From Colwellia psychrerythraea 34H (GTDB lineage Bacteria; Pseudomonadota; Gammaproteobacteria; Enterobacterales; Alteromonadaceae): a DNA stretch of 64,000 nt. Below are positions 15,646 through 24,656 of the stretch, piece by piece (the stretch's first letter is position 1; each line of letters begins with the position of its first letter). The stretch spans positions 2,604,001 to 2,668,000 of the forward strand of contig NC_003910.7 of NCBI RefSeq assembly GCF_000012325.1, in the 5' to 3' direction. The position numbers were made by a program, and so were the translations under genes. A model generated the notes under the pieces. It did not search any database. It was not told where the DNA came from and was given only the letters and a program-made list of their open reading frames with translations.

Positions 15646-15894
15646 ATGAACGACACTACCTCGCTACCAGCTTTACCTGATCGCCTTTCTGTTAACCCTC
15701 GCAGCCCACATCATGTGGAAGAAATCTTCGAGCACGACATAGGTATTATGCTAAACGGCAAAGAGCATTTTGATGTTGAGGAATATTGCATCAGTGAAGG
15801 TTGGGTAAAAATTCCAGCACACAAAGCATTAGATCGTCGCGGACAACCTCTTATGAGAACGGTAAAAGGCACAGTTGAAGCGTTTTATCGTTAA
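15646..15894 (+). CDS. DUF3297 family protein
   Basis: 82 residues, soluble. 'LPDRLSVNPRSPHHVEEIFEHDIGIMLNGKE..NVEEYCISEGWVKIPAHKALDRRGQPL' is characteristic of DUF3297, a short protein found in many gammaproteobacteria (in this sequence the middle reads HFDVEEYC). Function unknown. ATG start; two hairpins follow (15921-15949 and 15993-16018). Confidence 0.85.
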   Translation: MNDTTSLPALPDRLSVNPRSPHHVEEIFEHDIGIMLNGKEHFDVEEYCISEGWVKIPAHKALDRRGQPLMRTVKGTVEAFYR

Positions 15895-15992
15895 GATATA
15901 ATTAGAAAACCGATAATTTAGCCAACGTTGATGCCACTCATCAGTTGGCGTAATAGTTAAGTAGTGTTGCAAGGCCACTTACTATCATCGCT

Positions 15993-16018
15993 TAGGGTCT
16001 AGGAGAATTTAGACCCTA
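15993..16018. terminator. Terminator-type hairpin
   Basis: TAGGGTCT (15993-16000) and AGACCCTA (16011-16018) form an 8-bp stem with a 10-base loop. A second hairpin (GCCAACGTTGATG / CATCAGTTGGC) precedes it at 15921-15949. Neither has a long T run. Confidence 0.55.
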
Positions 16019-16260
16019 TGTTTTCTTATACTGCAATATATCCCTCCTTTCTTCTAGTCAATGCGAACACAGCTTAGCCTTTGAATCCGCTAGTAAAATA
16101 TTACACTAATTACCCTGTATATGAATGTTTGGTATTACTAGGCATTGAGTAGCTTTATAGATCTATTTGTGATTAAGTTGAAAAATAATTAATAAATAGT
16201 GTGAAAATATTTGTCCTCTAAGTGGGACCTTCTATCTATCAACCTTCTAAAGGATATTTC
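16019..16260. other. Spacer with weak attC-like end
   Basis: No gene seen. The right part reads GTCCTCTAAGTGGGACCTTCTA at about 16213-16234, very like the closing part of the attC at 11625-11705. A long left half is not recognisable. Confidence 0.35.
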
Positions 16261-16566
16261 ATGGCATATGAAAGAATAATGGGACTAGACGTTATTGATG
16301 ATCAAGAATATCAAAAGTATCGGGAGGCAATGATGCCTATCCTAAAATCTTTTGGTGGTTCATTTGGTTATGATTTCAGGGTTTCTGAAGTGTTGTTAAC
16401 AAAAACAGCAGACAATATTAATCGAGTTTTCACCATCGCTTTTCCTAATCAAAAGCAAATGGATGATTTTTTTTCAGATCCTGATTATTTAGTTGTTAAA
16501 GAAAAATTTTTTGATAAGTCAGTCAAAAGTAAAACTACAATATCGGTACATGAAACAGAGCTGTAA
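16261..16566 (+). CDS. DUF1330-like protein
   Basis: 101 residues from ATG 16261, with AAAGGA upstream (an earlier in-frame start lies in the spacer). 'QEYQKYREAMMPILKSFGGSFGYDFRVSEVL' and 'NRVFTIAFPNQKQMDDFFSDPDYLVVKEKFFDKSVKS' (the latter about residues 55-90) show the ferredoxin-like dimeric alpha/beta fold of DUF1330. No enzyme activity can be assigned. Confidence 0.75.
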   Translation: MAYERIMGLDVIDDQEYQKYREAMMPILKSFGGSFGYDFRVSEVLLTKTADNINRVFTIAFPNQKQMDDFFSDPDYLVVKEKFFDKSVKSKTTISVHETEL

Positions 16567-16665
16567 TAAGCACTTTTATAATATCAATTTAAAAGTGATA
16601 TACGCGTAAACTTAATGTTGTTTGTTAACCAGAACGTCACCTGCTCATCATAGAAGGAATCTAGA

Positions 16666-17691
16666 TTGAACATAACTAAAAAGAACCTTAAAGACGCTGT
16701 AACAGAAAATATTCTTTCCGTTGAGCAATCAGAAAAACTTATTGAATTTTTGAACGCTCAACCTAATATTGGACCTAAATTCGATTTCACTCATATTCTT
16801 TATTATTTTGGCGGCATGATTGCAATAGCTGCTATGACGCTTTTTATGGGCTTAGGCTGGGAGTCATTCGGAGGTCTTGGTATTGTATCAATCTCTCTAT
16901 TTTATGCTGCTATTGGCTTGAAACTTACCAATAGTTTTAAAGCTAAAGGTTACGATATCCCTGCTGGGATATGTGGGACTTTTGTTATTGCGTTAACACC
17001 ATTAGCTGTTTATGGATTGCAACATGCCTTAGGTGTATGGCCAGATGAAAGTGTCTATCGAGAATATCATCGGTATATTAAATGGCATTGGCTGTATATG
17101 GAGCTAAGTACATTAGCTGTTGGTGCTATTTTCGCATGGAAATACAAATACCCATTTTTAATGATGCCGATTGCAGTGACGCTTTGGTATTTATCAATGG
17201 ATATCACCGCAATGCTTTCTGGTGGAGATTTTGATTGGGAGCTAAGAAAATTAGTTTCTATGTACAGCGGTTTATTGATGATTGCATTAGCTTTTTGGAT
17301 TGATATTCGATCACGAAATAAAGCTGATTATGCTTTTTGGATCTATTTATTTGGGGTGATTGCCTTTTGGATAGGAATGTCACTTCAATACTCGGATAGC
17401 GAACTCTCTAAATTCATTTACTTTTGTATTAATCTCATCATGATCTTTGTTGGGGTAATGCTGGTTCGTCGAGTATTTGTTGTTTTCGGTGCTTTAGGTT
17501 GCAGTGGTTACATAGGTCACCTTGCGTTCGATATATTTCAAGATAGCTGGTTATTTCCTATCACATTAACCGTATTAGGATTATTGGTCATTTACCTTGG
17601 CATTCTATGGCAAAAACATGAGCAAGGGATCACAGATAAAGCGAGAAAAATATTACCTGTAGCACTGCGTGAATTATTAGAATCTAAGTAA
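16666..17691 (+). CDS. DUF2157-like polytopic membrane protein
   Basis: 341 residues. The cytoplasmic start 'ILSVEQSEKLIEFLNAQP' is typical of DUF2157-type proteins, followed by about nine membrane segments from residue 41 on. TTG start with AAGGAA 10 bases upstream. Function unknown. A CACTTTTA/TAAAAGTG hairpin lies between it and the preceding gene. Confidence 0.65.
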   Translation: MNITKKNLKDAVTENILSVEQSEKLIEFLNAQPNIGPKFDFTHILYYFGGMIAIAAMTLFMGLGWESFGGLGIVSISLFYAAIGLKLTNSFKAKGYDIPAGICGTFVIALTPLAVYGLQHALGVWPDESVYREYHRYIKWHWLYMELSTLAVGAIFAWKYKYPFLMMPIAVTLWYLSMDITAMLSGGDFDWELRKLVSMYSGLLMIALAFWIDIRSRNKADYAFWIYLFGVIAFWIGMSLQYSDSELSKFIYFCINLIMIFVGVMLVRRVFVVFGALGCSGYIGHLAFDIFQDSWLFPITLTVLGLLVIYLGILWQKHEQGITDKARKILPVALRELLESK

Positions 17692-17801
17692 TATGCAACA
17701 GTATAAAAGAGTTATCTGAAAGTACTAAGGCAACGGTATATAAGAATTGTTTTTTGTCCAAGCTAACTGCAGTGTAAATGACTTATCAGAAGTAATGAAT
17801 A

Positions 17802-17833
17802 ATGACACGCAACCTTATACCGTTACGTGTCAT
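17802..17833. terminator. Hairpin between convergent genes
   Basis: ATGACACG (17802-17809) pairs with CGTGTCAT (17826-17833), eight base pairs with a 16-base loop. It lies between the DUF2157-like gene and the convergent DUF6435 gene and may stop both. The preceding 17692-17800 shows nothing else. Confidence 0.5.
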
Positions 17834-17843
17834 GACTAGTTCG

Positions 17844-18023
17844 TTATGGTTTTGTTGAATTCTCTATTGCTTGTATTTCAACGGCTATTTTCTCTGCTTC
17901 TGCAGTAATCATTGAATAGGATTTAATATCTCCATTTCTTTGTGCATGCATCGCTTGCTCAAGTTTAGCTTCATAAAGTTTATTCAATTTTTTTACTGGG
18001 TCTTTCTTAAATATTGAGAACAT
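17844..18023 (-). CDS. DUF6435 family small protein
   Basis: 59 residues, start MFSIFKKDPVKKLNKLYEAK, then 'LEQAMHAQRNGDIKSYSMI' and 'TAEAEKIAVEIQAIE'. This pattern (FxKKDP..KKL...Y...LE.AM.AQRNGDI..Y..L..EAE.I) is that of DUF6435 proteins of Vibrio and Alteromonadales, from memory. Two helices, cytoplasmic, function unknown. Too short for the usual 60-residue gene cut-off, so easily missed. Confidence 0.8.
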   Translation of the reverse strand: MFSIFKKDPVKKLNKLYEAKLEQAMHAQRNGDIKSYSMITAEAEKIAVEIQAIENSTKP

Positions 18024-18116
18024 TTAAATCACTTTTAAGTTGGTTATCTAGGTTAATACGGTTATAAATGGATTTTAGTTTTTATTATTTACATTTTATT
18101 TTTTTAGGGGTTATCA

Positions 18117-18533
18117 ATGTCTCACTCACAAACAAGCTGCCTTTGTGGAGCAGTCAAAATTACCGCAGAGCAAATTAATCCTAAATTTACTGTATGCCAT
18201 TGCCAATCGTGCAGAACCTGGGGTGGAGCTCCTTTTTTTGCAGTTAAATGCGGTACTAATGTTAACATTGAAGGAGAGGAAAACGTTAAAATGTATGAAT
18301 CTTCTTCTTGGGCATCTCGTGGTTTTTGCACTCAATGTGGAACGCATTTGTTCTATAAACTTAAAGGAACAGGTGAATATAATATGCCGGTAGGTTTGTT
18401 TCCAAACTTGGAAGGCTTAGAAATGGATATGCAGTATTTTAGTGATATGCGTCCCAGTTATTATTGCTTTGCCAATGAAACAAAAGAAATGACCACCGCT
18501 GAGATAATGGCGTATTTTGCAAAAGAAACCTAA
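18117..18533 (+). CDS. GFA family (CENP-V/GFA domain) protein
   Basis: 138 residues. Zinc-binding pattern of glutathione-dependent formaldehyde-activating-like proteins: 'CLCGAVKI' (C8, C10), 'CHCQSCRTWGGAPFFAV' and 'GFCTQCGTHLFYKL'. Most members have no proven formaldehyde activity. ATG start; no strong ribosome binding site (GGGGTT upstream). Confidence 0.88.
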   Translation: MSHSQTSCLCGAVKITAEQINPKFTVCHCQSCRTWGGAPFFAVKCGTNVNIEGEENVKMYESSSWASRGFCTQCGTHLFYKLKGTGEYNMPVGLFPNLEGLEMDMQYFSDMRPSYYCFANETKEMTTAEIMAYFAKET

Positions 18534-18564
18534 CTTATTAAATAATTAACTGTTATGAAAACAG

Positions 18565-18607
18565 AACTAAAACATATGAATAGCTTCATGATTCATATGT
18601 TTTAGTT
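18565..18607. terminator. Strong hairpin terminator
   Basis: A perfect 17-bp stem: AACTAAAACATATGAAT (18565-18581) and its complement at 18591-18607, with a nine-base loop. Lies 32 bases after the GFA gene. The A/T-rich base on both sides allows action in either direction. Confidence 0.75.
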
Positions 18608-18667
18608 AATACTTATCAAATACGTAAAATGGATTTATGTATCAGTTAGATACCAGGAAGATGATTT

Positions 18668-19006
18668 ATGAACAACCTTTGTACTTATATAGCGGTAACA
18701 AAAGGTGAGATCAGCGTTGTGAAGTTAGTGACTTCCCAATCGTTTGACAAATCATATGTGGATCAAGACATTGTTGTTAAGTGCACGGAATCAGTCTTTC
18801 ATTTTACCAATGGCGTTGTAATGAAATATTGCAGCGAATCTGATTTAATTGAAGCGAATGAGCAAGTATGTGCTGAATGTTGGATTTCTTATGAGGTGAT
18901 TGCTGAGTCTGGCGATACTCAAGTATTTCCTAAAAAGAAGACGTTCATAAATCATTGCCAAGAAGATTTCTGGCTAAAAATTAGCAACAACTCCGCCAAT
19001 GTATAA
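18668..19006 (+). CDS. Hypothetical protein
   Basis: 112 residues, soluble. It holds six cysteines or so, including 'NEQVCAECWISYEV' and 'INHCQEDFW', which could bind a metal or form disulfides. AGGAAGATG lies before the ATG. No family recognised. Confidence 0.55.
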   Translation: MNNLCTYIAVTKGEISVVKLVTSQSFDKSYVDQDIVVKCTESVFHFTNGVVMKYCSESDLIEANEQVCAECWISYEVIAESGDTQVFPKKKTFINHCQEDFWLKISNNSANV

Positions 19007-19135
19007 TGCTAAGGTGTTATTAAGGGTAAGCACGACAAAGTAGGCTGGTGTTAGATAATGTTCAATATGACGTTTTAATTTGTATTTATTAGACTAATCT
19101 CATTAATAAGAGTAAGAAAACAGTTAATTACATTA

Positions 19136-19399
19136 GGGTCTGTTGATCTTTCGAGATTGTTTTTGCAGCGACTTGTAGGGTGTTTATACAAGGCAGAGCC
19201 TTTGTCATGTGGTTGTTCCACATAAAAAGGCGATAACGCCGTAAAAATGACCAACAAACGCTGTCCGAAGGATTCGGCTAAAAGCGTTTTACTCTTTGTT
19301 GAGTAGTATTTGCTTAGAATGACTAGGCTACATACTACTCGCCGCGATTAAAACGCTTTTATCTCGAACAAAATTTAACCGCGAAAGATCAACAGACCC
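19136..19399. mobile_element. 264-bp MITE with TA target duplication
   Basis: Perfect 18-bp terminal inverted repeats GGGTCTGTTGATCTTTCG at 19136-19153 and its complement at 19382-19399. TA sits on each side (19134-19135 and 19400-19401), the usual IS630/Tc1-type target. Inside are nested hairpins: CATGTGG/CCACAT, TAAAAGCGTTTTA/TAAAACGCTTTTA and GAGTAGTAT/ATACTACTC. There is no coding capacity, so a transposase would have to act in trans. Family assignment is inference from the TA target. Confidence 0.85.
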
Positions 19400-19413
19400 T
19401 AGTATGGAGCAAT

Positions 19414-19764
19414 ATGAAAGTAGTTAAAATAAAACAAATTCTGTTGTTGTTAACTAGCTTATCGCTAGTTTCCTGAAGTTTGATAGATACCCAGCAACTT
19501 CACGATGATACTCGCCCAATTATCGTTATTAGTAATTACGAACAAGTAAGTGGTTGTCGTTACATTAGTGAATTAGTGGGATCAGAAGGGCATTGGTATA
19601 GCTTTTTTTTCATTTCTAATACCGAACTCACTATTGCCAGTATCAATGACTTGAAGAACCAAGCAAGTGACGTTGGCGCTAATACCATTTATATAGAGAA
19701 ACATATGGGATTTGGAACCTCAGTGACTTTTCTAGGACAAGCATACGACTGTCCATTTTCTTGA
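19414..19764 (+). pseudogene. DUF4156-like lipoprotein with TGA at the lipobox Cys
   Basis: ATG 19414 gives 'MKVVKIKQILLLLTSLSLVS' and then TGA at 19474-19476, followed in the same frame by 'SLIDTQQLHDDTRPIIVIS...GCRYISELVG'. The stop falls exactly where the lipid-modified cysteine (TGT/TGC) of L-V-S-C should be. The rest resembles DUF4156/RcsF-like small lipoproteins ('ASDVGANTIYIEKH...GQAYDCP'). A TTG at 19480 could only give a cytoplasmic protein. The MITE ends 13 bases upstream and has probably also replaced the promoter. Confidence 0.75.
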
Positions 19765-20064
19765 AGTAACGACTCATCACTTTTTACCGTATATTCTAAC
19801 TAAACTGAGTCGGTAGAATGACATCATATTCATTTTAGAATGTTGTGAAACGTAGCTCGAATTTTTAATATTTATGTCATAAATTTACCTGGTTGGCGTT
19901 TTATGGGTACCGAGTTTATTTACACATCAAAATTGAAAAAGAAAAAGTTAATTGTCATTTTTATATCCGCTTAAGTATAAAAAATCTGTAGCCTAATTCA
20001 GGACTACAGATTTAATGATGCAATTAACCTGTCGTTAGTTAATTTATGTCGTTAATTCGTGCTC
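19765..20064. terminator. Intergenic region with terminator hairpin
   Basis: No gene. AAATCTGTAG (19982-19991) and CTACAGATTT (20004-20013) form a 10-bp stem that can end the convergent SDR gene on the minus strand and the lipoprotein gene on the plus strand. Nothing else is seen. Confidence 0.65.
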
Positions 20065-20664
20065 TTATAAGTAATCTGGCGCATCTAGCGTCTGTCCATG
20101 CATTTTACCTGTAACTGCTGCCATGTACGCTTTAGCAGTATCGTTAGCAGATAAACCTGATTCCGTATCCATACCCATCATTGCCATTGTTTCTTTAACA
20201 AATACTGGGGCAACAACATTTACTCTAAAGTTATCGACTTCTAAAGCTGCTGCTTTAACAAAACTCTCTAATGCACCGTTAGCCATACTTATTACCGCAC
20301 TACCATGCATAGGCTCTCTTGATAAAACACCTGATGTTAAGGTGATTGAACCGCCTTCGTTTATAAAACTCTTTCCTAAACGTAGTAAGTTTATCTGTCC
20401 CATCAATTTGTTATTTAGTGCCGTTTGATAATCGATGTCAGTTAAGTCATCAAAACCTGCAAAAGCCGCTACCCCTGCAGTAGAAATCACTGCATCTACA
20501 TGACCAACTACTTCAAACATGTTGCGGATTGATTCTGGGCTACCTAAATCAACTTTTACATCACCGTTAGCATAATTTGCTGAAATGACTTCATGGTTAG
20601 CTTTAAGGTTTGCTTCAACTGCTTGTCCTATAGTGCCGCTAGCACCTACTAATAAAATTTTCAT
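20065..20664 (-). CDS. Short-chain dehydrogenase/reductase family protein
   Basis: 199 residues from ATG at 20664, chosen because GGAG lies 6 bases upstream. NAD(P) loop 'KILLVGASGTIGQAVEANL' at the N-terminus and 'AVISTAGVAAFAGF' in place of NNAG. The active-site region is 'SGVLSREPMHGSAVISMANGALESFVKAAA': the catalytic Tyr of YxxxK is replaced by N (N-G-A-L-E-S-F-V-K), a feature of a recognised subgroup of short SDRs. Divergent LysR regulator next to it probably controls it. Confidence 0.82.
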   Translation of the reverse strand: MKILLVGASGTIGQAVEANLKANHEVISANYANGDVKVDLGSPESIRNMFEVVGHVDAVISTAGVAAFAGFDDLTDIDYQTALNNKLMGQINLLRLGKSFINEGGSITLTSGVLSREPMHGSAVISMANGALESFVKAAALEVDNFRVNVVAPVFVKETMAMMGMDTESGLSANDTAKAYMAAVTGKMHGQTLDAPDYL

Positions 20665-20745
20665 ATCAATCTCCAAATGGTCTTCTTGTTTAAGTTGTGT
20701 GTATTATATTGATTGTATAAAATAGAAAAATAACCTTGAAAAGAA

Positions 20746-21657
20746 ATGATTGTTCTCATGAAGAGAAAGATAGACTTATTAAAAGCGATGAGTACCTTTA
20801 TTGTTGTTATTGATAAAGGAAGTTTTAGCGCGGCATCAAGAGAACTCAATATAGTGACTTCTGCTATCAGTCGACAGGTCTCAGATTTAGAAGATCACTT
20901 TGCGTGTCAATTGCTTTATAGAAGCACCAGAGCCATGAGTCTCACCGCCGAGGGTAAACAGTACCTTGAACAATTTAGAAATATAATCGGTAGTGTTGAA
21001 CAATTAGAGAATAAATCAGACGACTTGAATCGAGTATTATCAGGACACTTAACCATTTCAGCCCCTAGTGGCTCTGCATCGTTAGGCTTTCTAAAATCAG
21101 CCAGTGATTTTATGAAACTACATCCAAAGGTAAAAATATCTTGGTTATTCGTCAATCGATTCGTCAATATGGTGCAAGAGGGGATAGATTTATCTATTCG
21201 GGTTGGTGAGTTACCTGATTCTAATTTTATTGCTCGACGATACGGTTCTACCCAGATTAACTTTGTCGCTAGTGAGCAGTACATCAACCAACATGGTAAA
21301 CCTAAACACCCAAAAGAGTTGTCCAAGCATCAGTGTCTAGTAGATAGCTCTAATCGCTTTCCTTTACGTTGGCGTTATCAAGAAGAAGGCAAAGAGCATC
21401 ATGCTGCTATTGATTCTTTTGCTGAAGCGAATGATGGCGACATAGTTGCAAAATTAGCAACAGAAGGACTAGGCATCGCTTATCTACCGACGTTTCTGAC
21501 TCAACAGTATTTAGATAATGGAACATTAATACCAATATTAACTGAATTTCAATTTGACCGGATTCCTGTTTCATTGGTTTATCCTGCTAAGTTAATGATA
21601 AATCCGTTGATGAAATCTCTAGTAGGTTACTTATTAGAAGACTTGAAGAACGATTAA
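20746..21657 (+). CDS. LysR family transcriptional regulator
   Basis: 303 residues. Winged HTH 'KGSFSAASRELNIVTSAISRQVSDLEDHFACQLLYRSTRAMSLTAEG' spans about residues 25-70, followed by a substrate-binding domain. ATG 20746 or 20758 are both possible. Transcribed away from the SDR gene across an 81-bp gap, the usual arrangement of a LysR regulator with its target. Confidence 0.88.
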   Translation: MIVLMKRKIDLLKAMSTFIVVIDKGSFSAASRELNIVTSAISRQVSDLEDHFACQLLYRSTRAMSLTAEGKQYLEQFRNIIGSVEQLENKSDDLNRVLSGHLTISAPSGSASLGFLKSASDFMKLHPKVKISWLFVNRFVNMVQEGIDLSIRVGELPDSNFIARRYGSTQINFVASEQYINQHGKPKHPKELSKHQCLVDSSNRFPLRWRYQEEGKEHHAAIDSFAEANDGDIVAKLATEGLGIAYLPTFLTQQYLDNGTLIPILTEFQFDRIPVSLVYPAKLMINPLMKSLVGYLLEDLKND

Positions 21658-21802
21658 CCTGATAAGTAACTTGATCGTTTATTCATGAGAGTCACCCGTT
21701 CTATCTAATTTTGTTTGCAGGTTAATGTTGTTTAGACTGAGTCAAAACTAAATTACATTTCACTATGCGAAATCATCTTTCCAAAGTTAAATCGTCACTG
21801 AG

Positions 21803-21818
21803 TTGACACTAGTGTCAA
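21803..21818. promoter_or_regulatory. 16-bp perfect palindrome upstream of permease
   Basis: TTGACACTAGTGTCAA, 82 bases before the NCS2 permease start. It contains a TTGACA -35-like hexamer in both directions. A purine- or pyrimidine-responsive repressor site is possible, but the protein is unknown. Confidence 0.5.
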
Positions 21819-21900
21819 GTTCATGCGAATCTGATAGACCAAATTATCAGCAATATTTTTAATCTATATCAAAAAATATAATAAAAACTAGGAATAGATC

Positions 21901-23250
21901 ATGGAAATTTTATATCAAGTTGAAGATAAGCCGCCTATTGGTACCTCCATATTACTTGCAGCACAGCACTTACTCGCCGCTTTAGGAGCAATCATAACTG
22001 TACCGCTAGTCGTTGGTGGTGTTTTGAATCTACCGGTAGAGGATATTGTCGTATTGGTTAACGCGGCAATGCTAGTTTCGGGTGTAGTTACTATTATTCA
22101 GTGTAAAGGGGTTGGGCCCGTTGGAATTAGGCTTCCTTGCGTTATGGGAACCAGTTTTACCTTTGTCGGCGTTTCCATCGCTATTGGATTTGAACACGGA
22201 GTGGCAGGAATACTAGGCTCGGCTTTAGTTGCATCACTCGTTATGATTATTGGCAGCTTTTTTATGCCAATGATTAGACGATTTTTCCCACCAATAGTTA
22301 CAGGCACAGTTGTAACCCTAATTGGACTGTCATTAATTCCCGTCGCCGTTGATTGGTTTGCAGGTGGTCAAGTAGGACAAGAAGGTTATGCATCACTGCC
22401 TAATTTAGCGATAGGATTATTTGTTTTAACAACGGTGATACTGTTATCTATTTTTGGCAAAGGGATCTTATCGGCAGCCGCTGTGGTAATAGGTATGGCG
22501 CTGGGATTCATGGCATGTGTGGTCTTAGGTTTGGTCGACTTTAAGCCTGTGCAAGATTCTCCATTATTTGCTTTGCCAAGTCCTTTTCATTTTGGTTTAA
22601 CTTTTCCAATTAGCGGCATTATCGGTATGTCTATTGCCTACTTGGTGACAATAGTTGAATCTACCGGTGACTTTTTAGCACTATCGAATGTGACAAAAAC
22701 AAAATTAACCGGAAAGAAATTATCTAGTGGAATATTATGTGATGGGCTAGGTTCAGCTTTAGCGTCATTATTTTCTACTACCCCTTTTTCCTCTTTCTCA
22801 CAAAACGTAGGTATTGTTGGCATGACAGGCGTAGCAAGTCGCTATGTTGTTGCCATCACGGGCGCCATGTTGATTCTTGCTGGTTTATTTCCAATCATTG
22901 GTGCCTTGGTAGTAGCTATACCACTTCCTGTGCTTGGTGGTGCTGGCTTGGTTATGTTTGCAATGATAATTACTGCAGGGGTAAATATTTTATCTCACAC
23001 TAAACATACTAAAAGAAATGGCATTATTATCGCGGTAAGTATTGGCGCGGGTATGGCAGTAACTGTACGTCCTGAGTTGTTAAGTCACTTACCCGACTTC
23101 CTTAAAATCATTCTTGCTTCTGGTATTACTACCGGCTCAGTAATTGCGTTGCTGTTAAATGCGGTGCTTCCTGATGGCGATATAATTGTTGAGACTGAAG
23201 AAGAAAATCCTAGCAACAATGAAGTTGAAAGTTCCCCCAACTTGATTTAA
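21901..23250 (+). CDS. NCS2 uracil/xanthine permease family transporter
   Basis: 449 residues, about 12-14 membrane segments. 'LAAQHLLAALGAIITVPLVVGG' at the N-terminus carries the QH motif. 'LVTIVESTGDFLALSNVT' is the substrate-binding E-S-T-G-D region, and 'GLGSALASLFSTTPFSSFSQNVGIVGMTGVASRYV' the N-x-G segment. Takes up a nucleobase with a cation; the xanthine/urate branch is favoured but not certain. Ends at a bidirectional terminator. Confidence 0.88.
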   Translation: MEILYQVEDKPPIGTSILLAAQHLLAALGAIITVPLVVGGVLNLPVEDIVVLVNAAMLVSGVVTIIQCKGVGPVGIRLPCVMGTSFTFVGVSIAIGFEHGVAGILGSALVASLVMIIGSFFMPMIRRFFPPIVTGTVVTLIGLSLIPVAVDWFAGGQVGQEGYASLPNLAIGLFVLTTVILLSIFGKGILSAAAVVIGMALGFMACVVLGLVDFKPVQDSPLFALPSPFHFGLTFPISGIIGMSIAYLVTIVESTGDFLALSNVTKTKLTGKKLSSGILCDGLGSALASLFSTTPFSSFSQNVGIVGMTGVASRYVVAITGAMLILAGLFPIIGALVVAIPLPVLGGAGLVMFAMIITAGVNILSHTKHTKRNGIIIAVSIGAGMAVTVRPELLSHLPDFLKIILASGITTGSVIALLLNAVLPDGDIIVETEEENPSNNEVESSPNLI

Positions 23251-23275
23251 ACAGCTTAACAGCTTAACTATGAAA

Positions 23276-23301
23276 CAATGGCCTGATTAATCAGGCCATT
23301 G
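23276..23301. terminator. Bidirectional terminator
   Basis: A 26-bp perfect palindrome (half-site CAATGGCCTGATT) between the convergent permease and sensor kinase genes. No T run follows, but the stem is strong. Confidence 0.75.
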
Positions 23302-23348
23302 ACAATGCATGAGCAAACCGTTATTTCGAAGTGATTCATTTCAAGGTT

Positions 23349-24656
23349 TTACTTCAACGTGATAGAAATTTTAGTTCCTTGCTCACTTGAAAGCGTGAAT
23401 AACCAGTTTTGATGTTCACATAAACGTTTTACAATCGATAAGCCAAAACCATACCCCGTACTTTGACTACCTTTAACTGCGGGTTCGGTTATATTACCTG
23501 AAATGCTTTGTTGTATACCTGGACCGGTATCAGCAACAATCAGTGTTTTATCTTGCATCTCAATGATGACCTTACCTTGTTGAGTATATTGAAAAGCATT
23601 GGCAATTAAATTGTCTAATAATACCGTTAACATACCTGATTGCGCATAAACGTCTACATTACAATTATCATTTACTTCCACTTGTATTGGTTTGTTATTG
23701 ATGAGGTGATTCTGGTCAATAATAGATTGCTCAATTAAGGGCAGTATTTTTATGTGCTTTTTGTCTACTTCGGTATGTTCTTCCCTTGCAAGGGTAAGCA
23801 ACGTGGTAACTGTTTGCTCCATTTGCGTGCTCGCTTGGGATATACGATCGATCACGGGATTACTTACATCAGTCGAGTGTTGATTACGATAAACCTCTAC
23901 CGCATTTTTTATAATAGAGACAGGGGTTCTAAGTTCATGGCTGACGTCACGAGTAAAACATTTTTCTCTGACCAAACTTTGGTTAATTCGGGTCATCGCG
24001 GTTTCTAGGGTCTGCGCTAAAATTCCTATTTCATTATTAGGGAATTGCTGTGCAAACTTATCGGGGATTTGTTCAGGGGCAACACCATTAACTAAATCGG
24101 CGAGTTGCTTCAATGGCATAGCGGTTTTTCTGCCTATCTGCCAGGCGATAACAAAGGCAAGTAATACTAATATTAAGCCTGCAATCAACATTAATTTTAA
24201 GATGCCTTTAGTGAAAGGGCGGACTAACAGCATTTCACTGACTTCTGCGACAAGGTAAACATCTTCTGATTTGGGTAATGCTAATAAATGATAGTGACGA
24301 CCGTCTTCTCCTGAAAATTCTTTTCTGTTTGGTTCAGCAATATATCGCTGCTTGATGTCATCAGGTAAAGTACTTTTTGAGAAGTACAACGTCATATGGC
24401 TCACGCGAGGGGCTGACCAAGACTTATCCTGATCATAACGTTGTTGTAAAAATTGAGCTTCTTGTCTGACTTCACGTTCAATAAATTCATCTTCAATGTT
24501 GTACATTAAAATGAAACAAAACCCGCCCCAAACCGCAGATATTAACAAGGTAAATAAACAAAATTGGCTAACAATTTTTCTACTTAAACTGTGAAGTTTC
24601 ACTGGATTTTTAGGTGTTGGAATTTGAGGTTGATTAGTTTTATTGTTATTTATCAT
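23349..24656 (-). CDS. Sensor histidine kinase
   Basis: 435 residues. Membrane segments at about 29-51 and 152-172 enclose a 100-residue periplasmic sensor. HAMP-type linker follows, then the H box 'DVSHELRTPVSIIKNAVEVY' with H240, N box 'LLDNLIANAFQYT', and G boxes 'DTGPGIQ' and 'GYGFGLSIVKRL'. Phosphorylates the regulator encoded just upstream (11-bp overlap). The neighbouring ABC exporter suggests an envelope stress or peptide signal, by inference. Confidence 0.92.
   Translation of the reverse strand: MINNNKTNQPQIPTPKNPVKLHSLSRKIVSQFCLFTLLISAVWGGFCFILMYNIEDEFIEREVRQEAQFLQQRYDQDKSWSAPRVSHMTLYFSKSTLPDDIKQRYIAEPNRKEFSGEDGRHYHLLALPKSEDVYLVAEVSEMLLVRPFTKGILKLMLIAGLILVLLAFVIAWQIGRKTAMPLKQLADLVNGVAPEQIPDKFAQQFPNNEIGILAQTLETAMTRINQSLVREKCFTRDVSHELRTPVSIIKNAVEVYRNQHSTDVSNPVIDRISQASTQMEQTVTTLLTLAREEHTEVDKKHIKILPLIEQSIIDQNHLINNKPIQVEVNDNCNVDVYAQSGMLTVLLDNLIANAFQYTQQGKVIIEMQDKTLIVADTGPGIQQSISGNITEPAVKGSQSTGYGFGLSIVKRLCEHQNWLFTLSSEQGTKISITLK

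Noticed and set aside
19136..19399. Complete insertion sequence
   Set aside because: The inverted ends enclose only 264 bp and no transposase frame.
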